A DNA stretch of 64,000 nt from the NCBI RefSeq assembly GCF_004123845.1, contig NZ_NBDP01000003.1, positions 887,084-951,083 of the forward strand, read 5' to 3'. This stretch comes from Allobosea sp. Tri-44. GTDB lineage: Bacteria; Pseudomonadota; Alphaproteobacteria; Rhizobiales; Beijerinckiaceae. The translations under genes were made by a program, and so were the position numbers. A model generated the notes under the pieces. The model made no database searches. It was not told the origin of the DNA and saw only the letters and a program-made list of their open reading frames with translations. This document shows, piece after piece, positions 53,526 to 63,897 of this stretch (its first letter is position 1; each line of letters opens with the position of its first letter).

Positions 53526-53630
53526 GATCCGATCGGATCGACTCAATCTGATCAGTAATCCCGGTCTCAGGTTAAGATGGAAACCATTCTTACCGATAAG
53601 CCTTGCAGCGCAAGCTGATCGGAACCGGCT
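53526..53630. repeat. GATC-rich palindromes upstream of the RhlE-like gene
   Basis: A perfect 14-base palindrome GATCCGATCGGATC (53526-53539) and an imperfect hairpin CCGATAAGCCTTGC/GCAAGCTGATCGG (53593-53622) occupy the gap. The sequence AAGCTGATCGGAA followed by CGGCTCT is shared with the ntrC-ntrY gap. They lie more than 130 bases ahead of the helicase start. Confidence 0.65.
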
Positions 53631-53768
53631 CTAGAATGTTGACTTTGCCCTGTTTTTTCTGCAATGCACGGGCGTCCGAAGGCGCGCAGCCCAGAAAAGT
53701 CGCGCCACCGTTGCGGTCGATCGGTCATCCCGCCACGTGTCACCGACCCTTGAGAAGCGCTACCATCG

Positions 53769-55235
<1,467 letters not shown>

Positions 55236-55335
55236 ACCGCGCTTCGCAGAGCAACCTTGCTTTAACCTCGATCGTCCTAGGATCACCCGCGTAGCGGCTG
55301 CGGAAGAATTTCGCGGCCGGCGGGGACAGGACGTC

Positions 55336-56394
55336 ATGACAACCAGCCGATCGGGCTTGCCGCAAGCTCACGACCTCGCCGAACAGGTCGTCGCGGCGAT
55401 GCGTCAGCACTATTCCCCGGGCTATCCCCGCGCCTTCGAGGTCTGGTACGCGCATCTCAGCGGCGAGATGCCGGCGCTGAGCATGGCGATGAACGCCGTC
55501 ATCGCCGCCAGCAATGGCGAGGTCGGCGCCGCCGACATCGACACGCTCTATGAGAAATTCATCAGCACCGACCGCATCTCGCGCCAAGCCGAGCGCACCA
55601 GCCTGCAGGTTCTCGCCGAGATCGACAGCATGATGGCCCTGGTCGACCGGGCGCTCAGCTCCAGCGAGGAGTATCACGGCCGGCTCTGCGCCATGTCGGA
55701 GGAGGTTCCGCCCTCGGCCGACCGGCACAAGCTGCGCGAATGGGTCGAGGCGCTCGTGCTGTCGACGCGCGAGGAGGTTGCGCGCAAGACTCAGCTCGAA
55801 ACCCAGCTGCGCGAAAGCGCGCACGAGATCCACAATCTGCGCGAGGCATTGGAATCGACGCGAGCCGAAGCGTTGACCGACCCCCTCACTGGCCTCGCCA
55901 ACCGTCGTCATTTCGAGGAAATGCTGCAGAAGGCGATCGATCAGGCGACGCTGCGGCGCGAGCCCTTCGCTCTGGTCATGGCCGACATCGACTTCTTCAA
56001 GAATTTCAACGACATGCACGGCCATTTGACCGGCGACCAGGTGCTGCGTCTGGTCGCCAAGACGATGAAGGACAAGTTCAAGGACAAGGCGATCATCACC
56101 CGCTTCGGCGGCGAGGAGTTCGCCATCATCCTGCCGGAAGCCGATGTCGTCGCTGGCAAGTTCGGCGCCGAGACCGTCCGCCAGGCGTTGCTGACCCGCG
56201 AGCTGGTGAAGCGCTCGACCAATGAGAGCCTCGGGCGCATTACCATCTCGCTCGGCGTCGCGGTCTATCGACGCGGCGACACGGCGAGCTCGATCGTCGA
56301 GCGCGCCGACAATGCCTTGCTGCAAGCCAAGCGCGACGGCCGCAACCGCACTGTCACCGAGGATGCGATCCAGGACGCGGCGAAGGTCGCCTGA
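55336..56394 (+). CDS. Diguanylate cyclase (GGDEF domain)
   Basis: A 352-residue enzyme that would make cyclic di-GMP. An alpha-helical N-terminal region (HYSPGYPRAFEVWYAHLSG and on) is not a known sensor to me. A coiled coil (REEVARKTQLETQLRESAHE) links it to the GGDEF domain from about residue 180: LTDPLTGLANRRHFEEML, MADIDFFKNFND, and RFGGEEFAIILP with the active GGEEF at residue 258. The five residues before GGEEF are IITRF and the four before that KDKA, so the product-inhibition RxxD site is absent. The ATG at 55336 follows AGGA; the frame is open far upstream, overlapping the helicase. Confidence 0.9.
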   Translation: MTTSRSGLPQAHDLAEQVVAAMRQHYSPGYPRAFEVWYAHLSGEMPALSMAMNAVIAASNGEVGAADIDTLYEKFISTDRISRQAERTSLQVLAEIDSMMALVDRALSSSEEYHGRLCAMSEEVPPSADRHKLREWVEALVLSTREEVARKTQLETQLRESAHEIHNLREALESTRAEALTDPLTGLANRRHFEEMLQKAIDQATLRREPFALVMADIDFFKNFNDMHGHLTGDQVLRLVAKTMKDKFKDKAIITRFGGEEFAIILPEADVVAGKFGAETVRQALLTRELVKRSTNESLGRITISLGVAVYRRGDTASSIVERADNALLQAKRDGRNRTVTEDAIQDAAKVA

Positions 56395-56411
56395 GCAACC
56401 TTCGTTTCATT

Positions 56412-56807
56412 TCATTGAGCGGCTAATGCGTTTTCCGCGCGCGGCTTGATCTCGACCGATTCGCCGCAGCCGCAGGCCGAGACCTGGTTCGGGTTGTTGA
56501 AGACGAAGGTCGAGGAGAAGCGGTCGCTCTTGAAGTCGAGCTCGGTGCCGAGCAGGAACAGCACCGCCTTGGCGTCGACGATCACCGTCGCGTCCTTCTC
56601 GGTCACGACCTCGTCGCCCTTCTCGACCGCGCGTGCGACCTCGAAGGTATATTCCATGCCGGCGCAGCCGCCCTTCTTGACGCCGACGCGCAGGCCAAGC
56701 GCAGGCACTTGCGGATCGTCACGCCCCGACTGCGCCATGATCGCGCGAATGCGGGTTGCGGCGGCATCGGTCAGCGAGACCACCTTGAGGCCAGGTATCG
56801 AAAACAT
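56412..56807 (-). CDS. Iron-sulphur cluster assembly protein, HesB/IscA family
   Basis: A 131-residue A-type carrier. The three cysteines of the family are present: GGCAGMEY and SACGCGESV. LRVGVKKGGCAG and LDFKSDRFSSTFVFNNPN are typical. It takes up and passes 2Fe-2S or 4Fe-4S clusters. Whether it is SufA- or ErpA-like cannot be decided from the sequence alone. The start at 56807 has a strong GAGGAGGGACGAGG region; the open frame upstream is not homologous. It ends 18 bp from the convergent diguanylate cyclase gene. Confidence 0.9.
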   Translation of the reverse strand: MFSIPGLKVVSLTDAAATRIRAIMAQSGRDDPQVPALGLRVGVKKGGCAGMEYTFEVARAVEKGDEVVTEKDATVIVDAKAVLFLLGTELDFKSDRFSSTFVFNNPNQVSACGCGESVEIKPRAENALAAQ

Positions 56808-56989
56808 CCTCGTCCCTCCTCGACCGGATTCAAGGTCCGGTGAAAACAGGATTGCAGACAGCAACATAAGGATTGGTGAGCGCAACGTCGAGATGCACAG
56901 GCCGGGATGGCGCCATTTGCTGCTGCGCATTGCATGCAGCGCGGGCCCGTGCACTCTGCCCGGACCGTTCCAGCCTCTGACAGAGAGCC

Positions 56990-58060
56990 ATGACCTCGTA
57001 TCGTCTGCACCGGCCTGCCGCTCTCCGCGCCATCACCCGCGCCATGATCACCGCCGCCGGCTGGAGCGAGGACGACGCGAACGAGACGGCCGAGCATCTG
57101 GTGCTGGCCAATCTCAGCGGCCATGACAGCCATGGCATCGGCATGCTGCCGCTCTATTTCAACGCGCTCGCCGACGGCAACCTGAAGCCGCAGGCCAGGC
57201 TCAGCATCCGTAGCGAGGCGGGCCCCTTCCTGATCGCCGACGGCAATGTCGCACTCGGGCAGCCGACCGCCCGCAACGCCGTCGACCGTGCCATCACGAT
57301 CGCGCAGGCCGGTGGCGTCGCCGTGCTCAACCTGCTCGACTCCCACCATATCGGCCGCATCGGCCACTATTCCGAGGTCGCGGCGGCTGCCGGGCTGATC
57401 TCGGTCTTCTGGGTCAATGTCGCCGGTCGGCCGCCGATCGTCGCGCCCTTCGCCGCCAGGGAGGCGCGCTTCGGGACCAACCCGATCTCGATCGGCCTTC
57501 CGGTGCCGGGCGGCGAGCCGCTGATCCTCGACTTCGCCACCAGCCGCATGGCGCATGGCAAGGCACGGGTTGCGCTCAACAAAGGCGTCGACGTGCCGGA
57601 AGGCTACATCATCGATGGCGAAGGCCGCCCGACGGTCGAGCCGAGGCATGTCTTTCTGCAGCCAAATCTGCCGCTTGGCGCGCTCCTGCCCTTCGGCGAC
57701 CATAAGGGCGCGGGCCTCTCGCTGATCGCCGAATTACTGTCTGCCGGGCTGATGGGCGCCGCGCGTATCGACGAGAAGCCGCACAAGAGCTGGATCATCA
57801 ACTCGCTGTTCGGCGTGCTGATCGACCCGGCGCGGCTCGAGCCGGATGCCGGCCTGCGCCAGCAGCGGATCGAGAACTATCTTACCTTCGTCCGCGCCGC
57901 CGCGCCGCTGGATCCATCCCAGCCCGTGCTGGCGCCCGGCGACAAGGAGCGCGCGACGAGGATCGAGCGCGAGCGCGACGGCATCCCGCTCGACGCCGAG
58001 ACCTGGTCGCAGATCGTTGCGGCTGCCAAGGTCCATGGCGTCGACGCCGAGAGCTTCTAA
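56990..58060 (+). CDS. Malate/L-lactate dehydrogenase family oxidoreductase (Ldh_2)
   Basis: A 356-residue NAD(P)-dependent dehydrogenase. GHDSHGIGMLPLYFNALADG is the N-terminal signature with the catalytic-region HSHG, followed by the substrate block VLNLLDSHHIGRIGHYSE, REARFGTNPISIGLP and DFATSRMAHGKARVA, and PFGDHKGAGLSLIAELLS near the end. Members act on malate, L-lactate, sulpholactate, ureidoglycolate or imines; the substrate cannot be fixed here. Its last four bases overlap the end of the convergent GFA gene. Confidence 0.88.
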   Translation: MTSYRLHRPAALRAITRAMITAAGWSEDDANETAEHLVLANLSGHDSHGIGMLPLYFNALADGNLKPQARLSIRSEAGPFLIADGNVALGQPTARNAVDRAITIAQAGGVAVLNLLDSHHIGRIGHYSEVAAAAGLISVFWVNVAGRPPIVAPFAAREARFGTNPISIGLPVPGGEPLILDFATSRMAHGKARVALNKGVDVPEGYIIDGEGRPTVEPRHVFLQPNLPLGALLPFGDHKGAGLSLIAELLSAGLMGAARIDEKPHKSWIINSLFGVLIDPARLEPDAGLRQQRIENYLTFVRAAAPLDPSQPVLAPGDKERATRIERERDGIPLDAETWSQIVAAAKVHGVDAESF

Positions 58061-58467
58061 CCGCCGTTAGGTTCTGGTCGTTCGCGATCGCGCGTATGCT
58101 GCTCGGCGCCCTTCTGGTGCGCCAGCCATGGCTCCCGGCGGATGGTCCAGAGCTCATAGGTCGGCATGAGCGCGCTCGGCGGGCTGTCCAATGTGCCGAG
58201 CTTGATCTCGATCTCGTCGGAATCGTCCGCCCAACAGAACAGCGGTGAGCCGCAGGTCGGGCAGAAGCGCTCGCCTCCTGCGCGGCTCTGCCAGCAGCCG
58301 AGCTCGCCCGACAGGGTCGCGCTGGTTCTGGGCCAGATGCCGAAATAGGAGAAGGCTGAACCGGAGCCTTTCCGGCAATTTTCGCAATGACAGATGCCGA
58401 CGCGGATCGGCTCGCCATCGAGTTCGTAGCGGACCTGTCCGCAATTGCAGCCACCGGAGAGTTTCAT
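58057..58467 (-). CDS. GFA-family protein (glutathione-dependent formaldehyde-activating fold)
   Basis: A 136-residue zinc protein. Cysteine pairs are in GGCNCGQVRYE, GICHCENCRKGSGSAF, and FCPTCGSPLF, giving the CxC, CxxC and CxxC pattern of the GFA fold. Most members are not true formaldehyde-activating enzymes. The start at 58467 (MKLSGGCNC) fits homologues; an upstream open frame does not. The gene overlaps the convergent Ldh_2 gene by four bases. Confidence 0.9.
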   Translation of the reverse strand: MKLSGGCNCGQVRYELDGEPIRVGICHCENCRKGSGSAFSYFGIWPRTSATLSGELGCWQSRAGGERFCPTCGSPLFCWADDSDEIEIKLGTLDSPPSALMPTYELWTIRREPWLAHQKGAEQHTRDRERPEPNGG

Positions 58468-58584
58468 CGGCGTCTCTCGTTCGGAGTTAGCGCTCTGAGC
58501 GGCAGACCAACGGTGCGTGGTTCGGGTCGGTTCCACAGAGCCATTTCCATCAGCCCTCAGCCTAGATGGCCAGAGCCGGCTCCC

Positions 58585-60093
58585 TCACTCCGGAAGGCCG
58601 GCCTTGCGGAAGCCTTCGACGAAGCGCTCGCGCATCGCAGCACCGCGGAACGGCTCCATCGTGGCCCAGTGGCGGATGCTGAAATCCGGATTGCCGACCA
58701 GGAAAAGCTCTGCCTCTGCGCGCGCCTCGTCGACCCGGCCCAGCTGAGCAAGGCTAGCGGCCAGAAAACGGCGTGAACTCGTCCGATGTGTCTCGTCCCG
58801 GCGCAGCGCCTCGACCGCGGCCTCGTACTCGCCGGCGGCATAGAGCGCCTGGCCGAGCGGCAGATAGTACCAGCTTGCCGGAAACGGGTTCAGCCGGAAC
58901 GCCTTGCGAATATGGTCGAGGCCTTCGTCGACCCGCCCGGCCAGCACCGTGATGTCGGACAGGGCCGCCCATGCATCGGCCTCGTTCGGGTCGAGTTCGA
59001 TCGCTCTGGCGAACTCCGCATCCGCCTCGGCGAAGTTGCGCTCATAGGCAAGCAGATAGGCCAGGGTCCAGCGGCCACCGGCATCGCTAGGGTCGATCGC
59101 GACGGCCTTGCGTGCCAGTTCCAAGGCAATGCTGCGGGACGCCTCTGTCGGCCCGCCGGAATGCACCCATCCCATCCAGTGATTCAGCGCGAGCCAGCGA
59201 TAGGCCTCGGCATAATCCGGATCGAGCGAGACAGCGCGGGTCAGCAATAGATGCGCTTCCTGCGCTGCCTGGGGCGTGTCATCCATCAGCCGGCGTGCTC
59301 GCACGCACAGATCGTAAGCTTCGAGGCTTTTTGGCCGATGGCGCGGCGGCGGGGTGCGCAGCCGGCCGAGCAAGGCCTCGACGATCCTGGCCGTGACCTC
59401 GTCCTGAACCGCAAAGATATCGTCCAGCCCGCGATCGAAGCGTTCCGCCCAGAGGTGTTCGCCACTCATCGCGTCGACCAGCTGGGCGTTGATGCGTACG
59501 CGTCCCGCGACGCGCCGTGCGCTGCCCTCCAGCAGGTAGCGCACACCGAGCTCCTCGGCGATCTCGCGCACATCCCTCGCCTTGCCCTTGTAGGCGAAGG
59601 CCGAGTTGCGGGCGATGACGAACAGCTCCGGGGTCCTGGACAGGTCGGTGATCAGGTCTTCGGTCAATCCGTCCGCGAAGGTGTCCTGTTCGGGATCGCT
59701 GCCGAGGCTGACGAAGGGCAGCACGACGATCGATGGCTTGCTCGGCAGCGGCAAAGGTTTTCGCTTGGCATCGCCCAATTGTTCGACGACCCCGATGAAA
59801 CGGTAGCCGACGCGCGGAACCGTGACGATCCATTCGCCGCCCTCAGCGGTCGGACCGAGCAGCTTCCGCAATTGCGCGATCTGAACGGTGAGGTTGCCCT
59901 CCTCGACGGCGGTGCCTGGCCACGCCGCGTCCATCAGCGCGGCCTTGCCAAGAATCTCGCCAGACCCTCCGGCGAGCGCCGCAAGCAGCCTCAGCCCGCG
60001 ATAGCCGATGGCGACGGGGACATCGTTCCGCAGGAGCGTTCCCAGGGCTGGGTCCAGCACGAACGGACCAAAGGCAAAGCGCGATCCCCGCAT
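58585..60093 (-). CDS. OmpR-type winged-helix regulator with TolB-like and TPR domains
   Basis: A 502-residue cytoplasmic protein. Residues about 5-100 form an OmpR/PhoB-type winged helix (FAFGPFVLDPALGTLLRND, VQIAQLRKLLG, IVTVPRVGYRF). Residues about 120-225 resemble the TolB-like N-terminal or FlgO domain (KPSIVVLPFVSLGSDPEQD, YLLEGSARRVAGRVRINAQL). From about 250 to the end there are tetratricopeptide repeats (LARKAVAIDPSDAGGRW, FARAIELDPNEADAWAAL and others). No receiver or cyclase domain is present, although homologues are often annotated as adenylate cyclases. DUF1127 is divergent, 134 bp away. Confidence 0.88.
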   Translation of the reverse strand: MRGSRFAFGPFVLDPALGTLLRNDVPVAIGYRGLRLLAALAGGSGEILGKAALMDAAWPGTAVEEGNLTVQIAQLRKLLGPTAEGGEWIVTVPRVGYRFIGVVEQLGDAKRKPLPLPSKPSIVVLPFVSLGSDPEQDTFADGLTEDLITDLSRTPELFVIARNSAFAYKGKARDVREIAEELGVRYLLEGSARRVAGRVRINAQLVDAMSGEHLWAERFDRGLDDIFAVQDEVTARIVEALLGRLRTPPPRHRPKSLEAYDLCVRARRLMDDTPQAAQEAHLLLTRAVSLDPDYAEAYRWLALNHWMGWVHSGGPTEASRSIALELARKAVAIDPSDAGGRWTLAYLLAYERNFAEADAEFARAIELDPNEADAWAALSDITVLAGRVDEGLDHIRKAFRLNPFPASWYYLPLGQALYAAGEYEAAVEALRRDETHRTSSRRFLAASLAQLGRVDEARAEAELFLVGNPDFSIRHWATMEPFRGAAMRERFVEGFRKAGLPE

Positions 60094-60227
60094 GGGCCGA
60101 TTCCATAGCCGGTTTGGAGGTTTTTGGAACTCTTTGGGTGAGCTTAAGGACGGTGCTGCTTGCGTGCCGCAGAACTCAACCTCCTTCAGATCGAGGGTCT
60201 CGCCCTTCGAGTCATCGGGAGGTTGCC

Positions 60228-60404
60228 ATGAACGATACTCCCGCCTCGCCCCTGCGAAGCATCCTAGCGACCTGGCACGAGCGTATCCGCGCTCGCTGGA
60301 AGCTCACGCGAATGGCGCAGGAGAATCCGCATCTGCTCAACGATATCGGCCTGACGAGACAGCAGGTTGAGACGGAGATCGCCAAGCGCTTCTGGCAACG
60401 CTAA
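60228..60404 (+). CDS. DUF1127 small protein
   Basis: A 58-residue protein beginning MNDTPASPLRSILATWHERI with GGGAGG just before the ATG. The Arg-rich DUF1127 (YjiS-like) block is RIRARWKLTRMAQENPHLLN followed by DIGLTRQQVETEIAKRFW. In alphaproteobacteria short DUF1127 proteins have been tied to RNA turnover, phosphate and carbon metabolism. It is divergent from the winged-helix/TPR regulator and could be its target (inference). Confidence 0.85.
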   Translation: MNDTPASPLRSILATWHERIRARWKLTRMAQENPHLLNDIGLTRQQVETEIAKRFWQR

Positions 60405-60501
60405 GGCGAAAGCTGCATCAGACCGTCGGCTCCGGACACCAACCGGTCGTCATTTGGGATATGGGATGCTCCGACGTAGCGATCCGCGACAGCAGGACAC
60501 C

Positions 60502-60864
60502 ATGACCCTCGCCGAATACAACGCCTTCTGCGCCGCCCTGCCCGCGACCAGCCATGTCGTGCAATGGGGCGGCGCCGATGTCTGGAAGGTCGGCGGGAAG
60601 GTGTTCGCGCTCGGCCGCGACGACGCCGAGGGGGCGCTCTTCGTCTCGTTCAAATGCTCGCCGCTGGCCTATGAGATGCTGCGCGACGCGCCCGGCTGCA
60701 GGCCGGCGCCCTATCTCGCCTCGCGCGGGATGAAGTGGATCCAGCGCTTCTCAGACGAAGGCCTGCCGGACGACGCCTTCCGCGACTATCTGCGCGAGAG
60801 CCACCGGCTTGTCGCGGCGGGGCTGACGCGCAAGCTGCGCGCGGAGTTGGGGCTATCCGTCTGA
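60502..60864 (+). CDS. MmcQ/YjbR-family protein
   Basis: A 120-residue protein. MTLAEYNAFCAALPATSHVVQWGGADVWKVGGKVFA (in two parts) and FKCSPLAYEMLRDAPGCRPAPYL are family blocks of the MmcQ/YjbR fold, a double-wing DNA-binding-like domain without known activity. The start at 60502 follows AGCAGGA. It lies 97 bp after DUF1127 on the same strand and converges with the PhzF-like gene, 11 bp away. Confidence 0.85.
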   Translation: MTLAEYNAFCAALPATSHVVQWGGADVWKVGGKVFALGRDDAEGALFVSFKCSPLAYEMLRDAPGCRPAPYLASRGMKWIQRFSDEGLPDDAFRDYLRESHRLVAAGLTRKLRAELGLSV

Positions 60865-60875
60865 GTGACGGAATC

Positions 60876-61763
60876 TTACACCGTCGCCTCGCCGCGCAGC
60901 ACCGGCACGCAGCCGCCGCCGACGGTGGCGCGGATCTCGCCATCGACGCGCCGCGCAGTGACGTTCAGCAGGCTCGGCCGGCCCATCTCGACGCCCTGCG
61001 CGATCTCGAAGGCGAGGCTGTCCTTGTCGGAGAGTGACAGGGTCAGGGCTGCCAAAGTCGCGCTGGCGCTGCCGGTCGCGGGATCTTCCCAGGTGCCGGC
61101 GAGCGGCGCGAACATGCGGGCGCGGACCCTGTCGCCATCCCAGGCGTAGAAGAAGATCGACAGGCGGCCTTCGAGGGCCGGGTTGGCCTGTTCAAGCCGG
61201 CGATAGGCGGCGATGTCCGGCATCGCCCGTGTCAGCGCCTCCGGCGTGACCTCGGCCAGGACGAACTTGACGCCGACCGACGCCTGCTGCGGCGGATGGC
61301 GGCCGGTGAGAACGTCCTGGGGGCTGAGCCCGGCACAGGCAGCGATAGCATCGGCCGGCAGTTGGACGCCGAGCGAGAGTGCCTGCGGCGCGGCGATGGT
61401 CGCACCCGTCACCAGCCCGGCGCCACCGCGCGCGACCCGGACCTCGACGAGCCCAGCGAGCTCCTCGAACAGCAGGATGCCGTCGCGGTCGCGGCCATGG
61501 GCGGCGAGCACGCAGGCGGTGCCGACATTCGGATGGCCAGCGAAGGGCATCTCGGCGGTGCGGTGGAAGATGCGGACGCGCGCCGTGTTGGCCGGATCGC
61601 TCGGCGGCAGCACGAAGGTGGTCTCGCTATAGTTCATCTCCGCCGCCAGCGCCTGCATCTCGGCGTCCGAGAGGCCGCGCGCATCGGTAAAGACGGCGAG
61701 CTGGTTGCCGCCGAAGCGGCGGTCGGTGAAGACGTCGACGGTCTCGAACGGATAGGACGGCAT
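60876..61763 (-). CDS. PhzF-family isomerase/epimerase-like protein
   Basis: A 295-residue protein with the two-lobed diaminopimelate-epimerase-like fold. The N-terminal lobe has FETVDVFTDRRFGGNQLAVF and NYSETTFVLPP, whose Glu matches the PhzF catalytic residue, and IFHRTAEMPFAGHPNVGTA. The C-terminal lobe has AGTWEDPATGSASATLAAL. Many bacteria carry such stand-alone genes with no phenazine pathway, so the substrate is unknown. No phz genes are nearby. Confidence 0.88.
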   Translation of the reverse strand: MPSYPFETVDVFTDRRFGGNQLAVFTDARGLSDAEMQALAAEMNYSETTFVLPPSDPANTARVRIFHRTAEMPFAGHPNVGTACVLAAHGRDRDGILLFEELAGLVEVRVARGGAGLVTGATIAAPQALSLGVQLPADAIAACAGLSPQDVLTGRHPPQQASVGVKFVLAEVTPEALTRAMPDIAAYRRLEQANPALEGRLSIFFYAWDGDRVRARMFAPLAGTWEDPATGSASATLAALTLSLSDKDSLAFEIAQGVEMGRPSLLNVTARRVDGEIRATVGGGCVPVLRGEATV

Positions 61764-61861
61764 GGCAGTCTCCGGCAGCCTGATCAGGCCCGAAGACTGC
61801 CACCCGTAATCGCGCGAGAGAAGTCAGGATTCGGAATGCGACCGATCAAGCGGCAGCGGGC

Positions 61862-63394
61862 TCAGGCCCACCAACGCTCGCTGACCGGGAAGTGGCCGGC
61901 GGCCTCTTCGATCACCTGGCCGAGCGAGAACAGCGTCTCCTCGTCGAAAGGCCGGCCGATCAGCTGCAGGCCAAGCGGCAGGCCTTGGCTGTCGAGCCCG
62001 GCCGGCACCGCGATGCCCGGCAGGCCGGCCATGTTGACCGTCACCGTGAAGACGTCGTTGAGATACATCTCGACCGGGTCGGCTGAGCCCTTCTCGCCGA
62101 TGCCGAAAGCCGCGGACGGCGTAGCAGGCGTCAGAACCGCGTCGATGCCCTGGTCGTAGACCTGCTCGAAATCGCGCTTGATCAGCGTGCGGACCTTCTG
62201 GGCGCGCAGATAGTAGGCGTCGTAATAGCCTGAGGAGAGCACATAGGTGCCGATCATGATGCGGCGCCTGACCTCGGCGCCGAAGCCGGCGGCGCGGGTC
62301 TTTTCGTACATCTCGACGATGTCGCGGCCCTGCTCGCGCAGGCCGTAGCGGACGCCGTCATAGCGAGCGAGGTTGGAGGAGGCCTCGGCCGGCGCGACGA
62401 TGTAATAGGCCGGCAGCGCGTATTTGGCATGCGGCAGCGAGATCTCGACGATCTCGGCCCCGGCGGCCCTCAGCCAGTCGATGCCCTGCTGCCAGAGCGC
62501 GTCGATCTCGGAGTTCAGACCTTCGAGCCGGTACTCCTTCGGGATACCGATGCGCATGCCCTTGACCGAGCGGCCGACCGAAGCCTCGTAGTCTGGCACC
62601 GGCCGATCGACCGAGGTCGTATCCTTCGGATCGTGCCCGGCCATGGAGCGCAGCATCACGGCGCAGTCACGCACGGTCTTGCCGATCGGCCCGGCCTGGT
62701 CGAGCGAGGAGGCGAAGGCGACGATGCCCCAGCGCGAGCAGCGGCCATAGGTCGGCTTGATGCCGACCGTGCCGGTGAAGGCGGCAGGCTGGCGGATCGA
62801 GCCGCCCGTATCGGTCGCAGTCGCAGCGAGGCAGAGATGCGCGGCAACCGCCGCAGCCGAGCCGCCGGAGGAGCCGCCGGGCACCAGATGATTGCCCTCT
62901 ATCGCGCCGGCAGCGCCGGCCCCGACATTCGAGCCCAGCCCTACGTTGGAGCCTTTGCGCCGCCAGGGATTGACCACCGGCCCGAAGGCCGAGCTCTCGT
63001 TCGACGAGCCCATGGCGAACTCGTCGTTGTTGAGCTTGCCGAGCATGACGGCTCCATCGCGCCAGAGCTGGCTCGACACTGTCGATTCATAGGCCGGCAC
63101 GAAATTACCGAGGATCTTCGAACAGGCGGTAGTGCGCACGCCCCTGGTCGCGAACAGATCCTTGATACCGAGCGGCAGGCCCTCGAGCGGACCAGCTTCG
63201 CCCTTGGCGAGCTTCTCGTCGGAGGCGGCGGCCTGCTTCAGCGCGTGCTCGGGCGTCTCCAGCACATAGGCATTGAGCGCCCGCGCCTGCTCGACGGCGG
63301 CGATATGCGCCTTGGCGAGCTCGGTGGCAGAGAACTGCTTGGCCTTCAGCCCGTCGCGGGCGTCGGTCAGGGTCAGGCGGGTAAGATCGGTCAC
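61862..63394 (-). CDS. gatA: Aspartyl/glutamyl-tRNA(Asn/Gln) amidotransferase subunit A
   Basis: A 510-residue amidase subunit that frees ammonia from glutamine to convert mischarged Glu-tRNA(Gln) or Asp-tRNA(Asn). The Ser-cisSer-Lys triad region is seen: [12 protein letters not shown] carries the Lys, and [15 protein letters not shown] and [13 protein letters not shown] the serines. The C-terminus [15 protein letters not shown] is typical. gatC lies 61 bp upstream on the same strand; gatB is not in the window. Confidence 0.96.
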   Translation of the reverse strand: MTDLTRLTLTDARDGLKAKQFSATELAKAHIAAVEQARALNAYVLETPEHALKQAAASDEKLAKGEAGPLEGLPLGIKDLFATRGVRTTACSKILGNFVPAYESTVSSQLWRDGAVMLGKLNNDEFAMGSSNESSAFGPVVNPWRRKGSNVGLGSNVGAGAAGAIEGNHLVPGGSSGGSAAAVAAHLCLAATATDTGGSIRQPAAFTGTVGIKPTYGRCSRWGIVAFASSLDQAGPIGKTVRDCAVMLRSMAGHDPKDTTSVDRPVPDYEASVGRSVKGMRIGIPKEYRLEGLNSEIDALWQQGIDWLRAAGAEIVEISLPHAKYALPAYYIVAPAEASSNLARYDGVRYGLREQGRDIVEMYEKTRAAGFGAEVRRRIMIGTYVLSSGYYDAYYLRAQKVRTLIKRDFEQVYDQGIDAVLTPATPSAAFGIGEKGSADPVEMYLNDVFTVTVNMAGLPGIAVPAGLDSQGLPLGLQLIGRPFDEETLFSLGQVIEEAAGHFPVSERWWA

Positions 63395-63455
63395 GGCGAA
63401 TATCCGTAAAACGTATGCGGTCGGGCGATGATGGTGAGCGGAGCGCCTCAGGCGC

Positions 63456-63743
63456 TCACTCGATCACCTTCGGCACCATGAAGTAGTCGTCCTCGGAGGC
63501 CGGCGCATTGGCGACGATCTCGTCGGCGATCTCGCCGTCGGTCACGATGTCCTGGCGCTTCTTCATCACCATCGGCGTGACCGAGGTCATTGGCTCGACG
63601 CCTGTGACATCGACCTCGTTGAGCAGCTCGACGAAGCCGAGGATGGCGTTGAGCTCGCCTTGCAGCTTCGGCACATCCGCATCATCGACGGCGATGCGCG
63701 AGAGATGCGCGACGCGTTTGACGGTGGCGGCGTCGACCGACAT
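63456..63743 (-). CDS. gatC: Aspartyl/glutamyl-tRNA(Asn/Gln) amidotransferase subunit C
   Basis: A 95-residue subunit that wraps GatA and GatB together. [20 protein letters not shown] is the N-terminal helix block, [19 protein letters not shown] the middle, and [17 protein letters not shown] the C-terminal strand that lies on GatA. The start at 63743 has AGGAG just upstream. It is co-transcribed with gatA. Confidence 0.95.
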   Translation of the reverse strand: MSVDAATVKRVAHLSRIAVDDADVPKLQGELNAILGFVELLNEVDVTGVEPMTSVTPMVMKKRQDIVTDGEIADEIVANAPASEDDYFMVPKVIE

Positions 63744-63848
63744 GGGCGGGCTCCTGAAACTTCGCGGCACTGGCGAACATGATGTGTGGTCACGGGCTAT
63801 ACGGCGGGCGCGGCCAGCCCGCAACACGCCTCAATCCAAGCGCGGGAT

Positions 63849-63882
63849 CCCCTCTCCCGGATGGGAGAGGGGCAGGGGTGAG
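63849..63882. repeat. REP-like palindromic repeat beside the IS110 end
   Basis: A perfect 10-bp stem CCCCTCTCCC (63849-63858) and GGGAGAGGGG (63863-63872) with loop GGAT, followed by CAGGGGTGAG. From memory, this word pattern is a very widespread intergenic repeat in alphaproteobacteria. It lies between gatC and the transposase end. Confidence 0.75.
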
Positions 63883-63897
63883 CGACTGTCTTGGTGG

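Noticed and set aside
53639..53667. Sigma-70 promoter TTGACT upstream of the RhlE-like gene
   Set aside because: The -35-like word is good, but 16-18 bases downstream there is only GCAATG/CAATGC, a poor -10 match.
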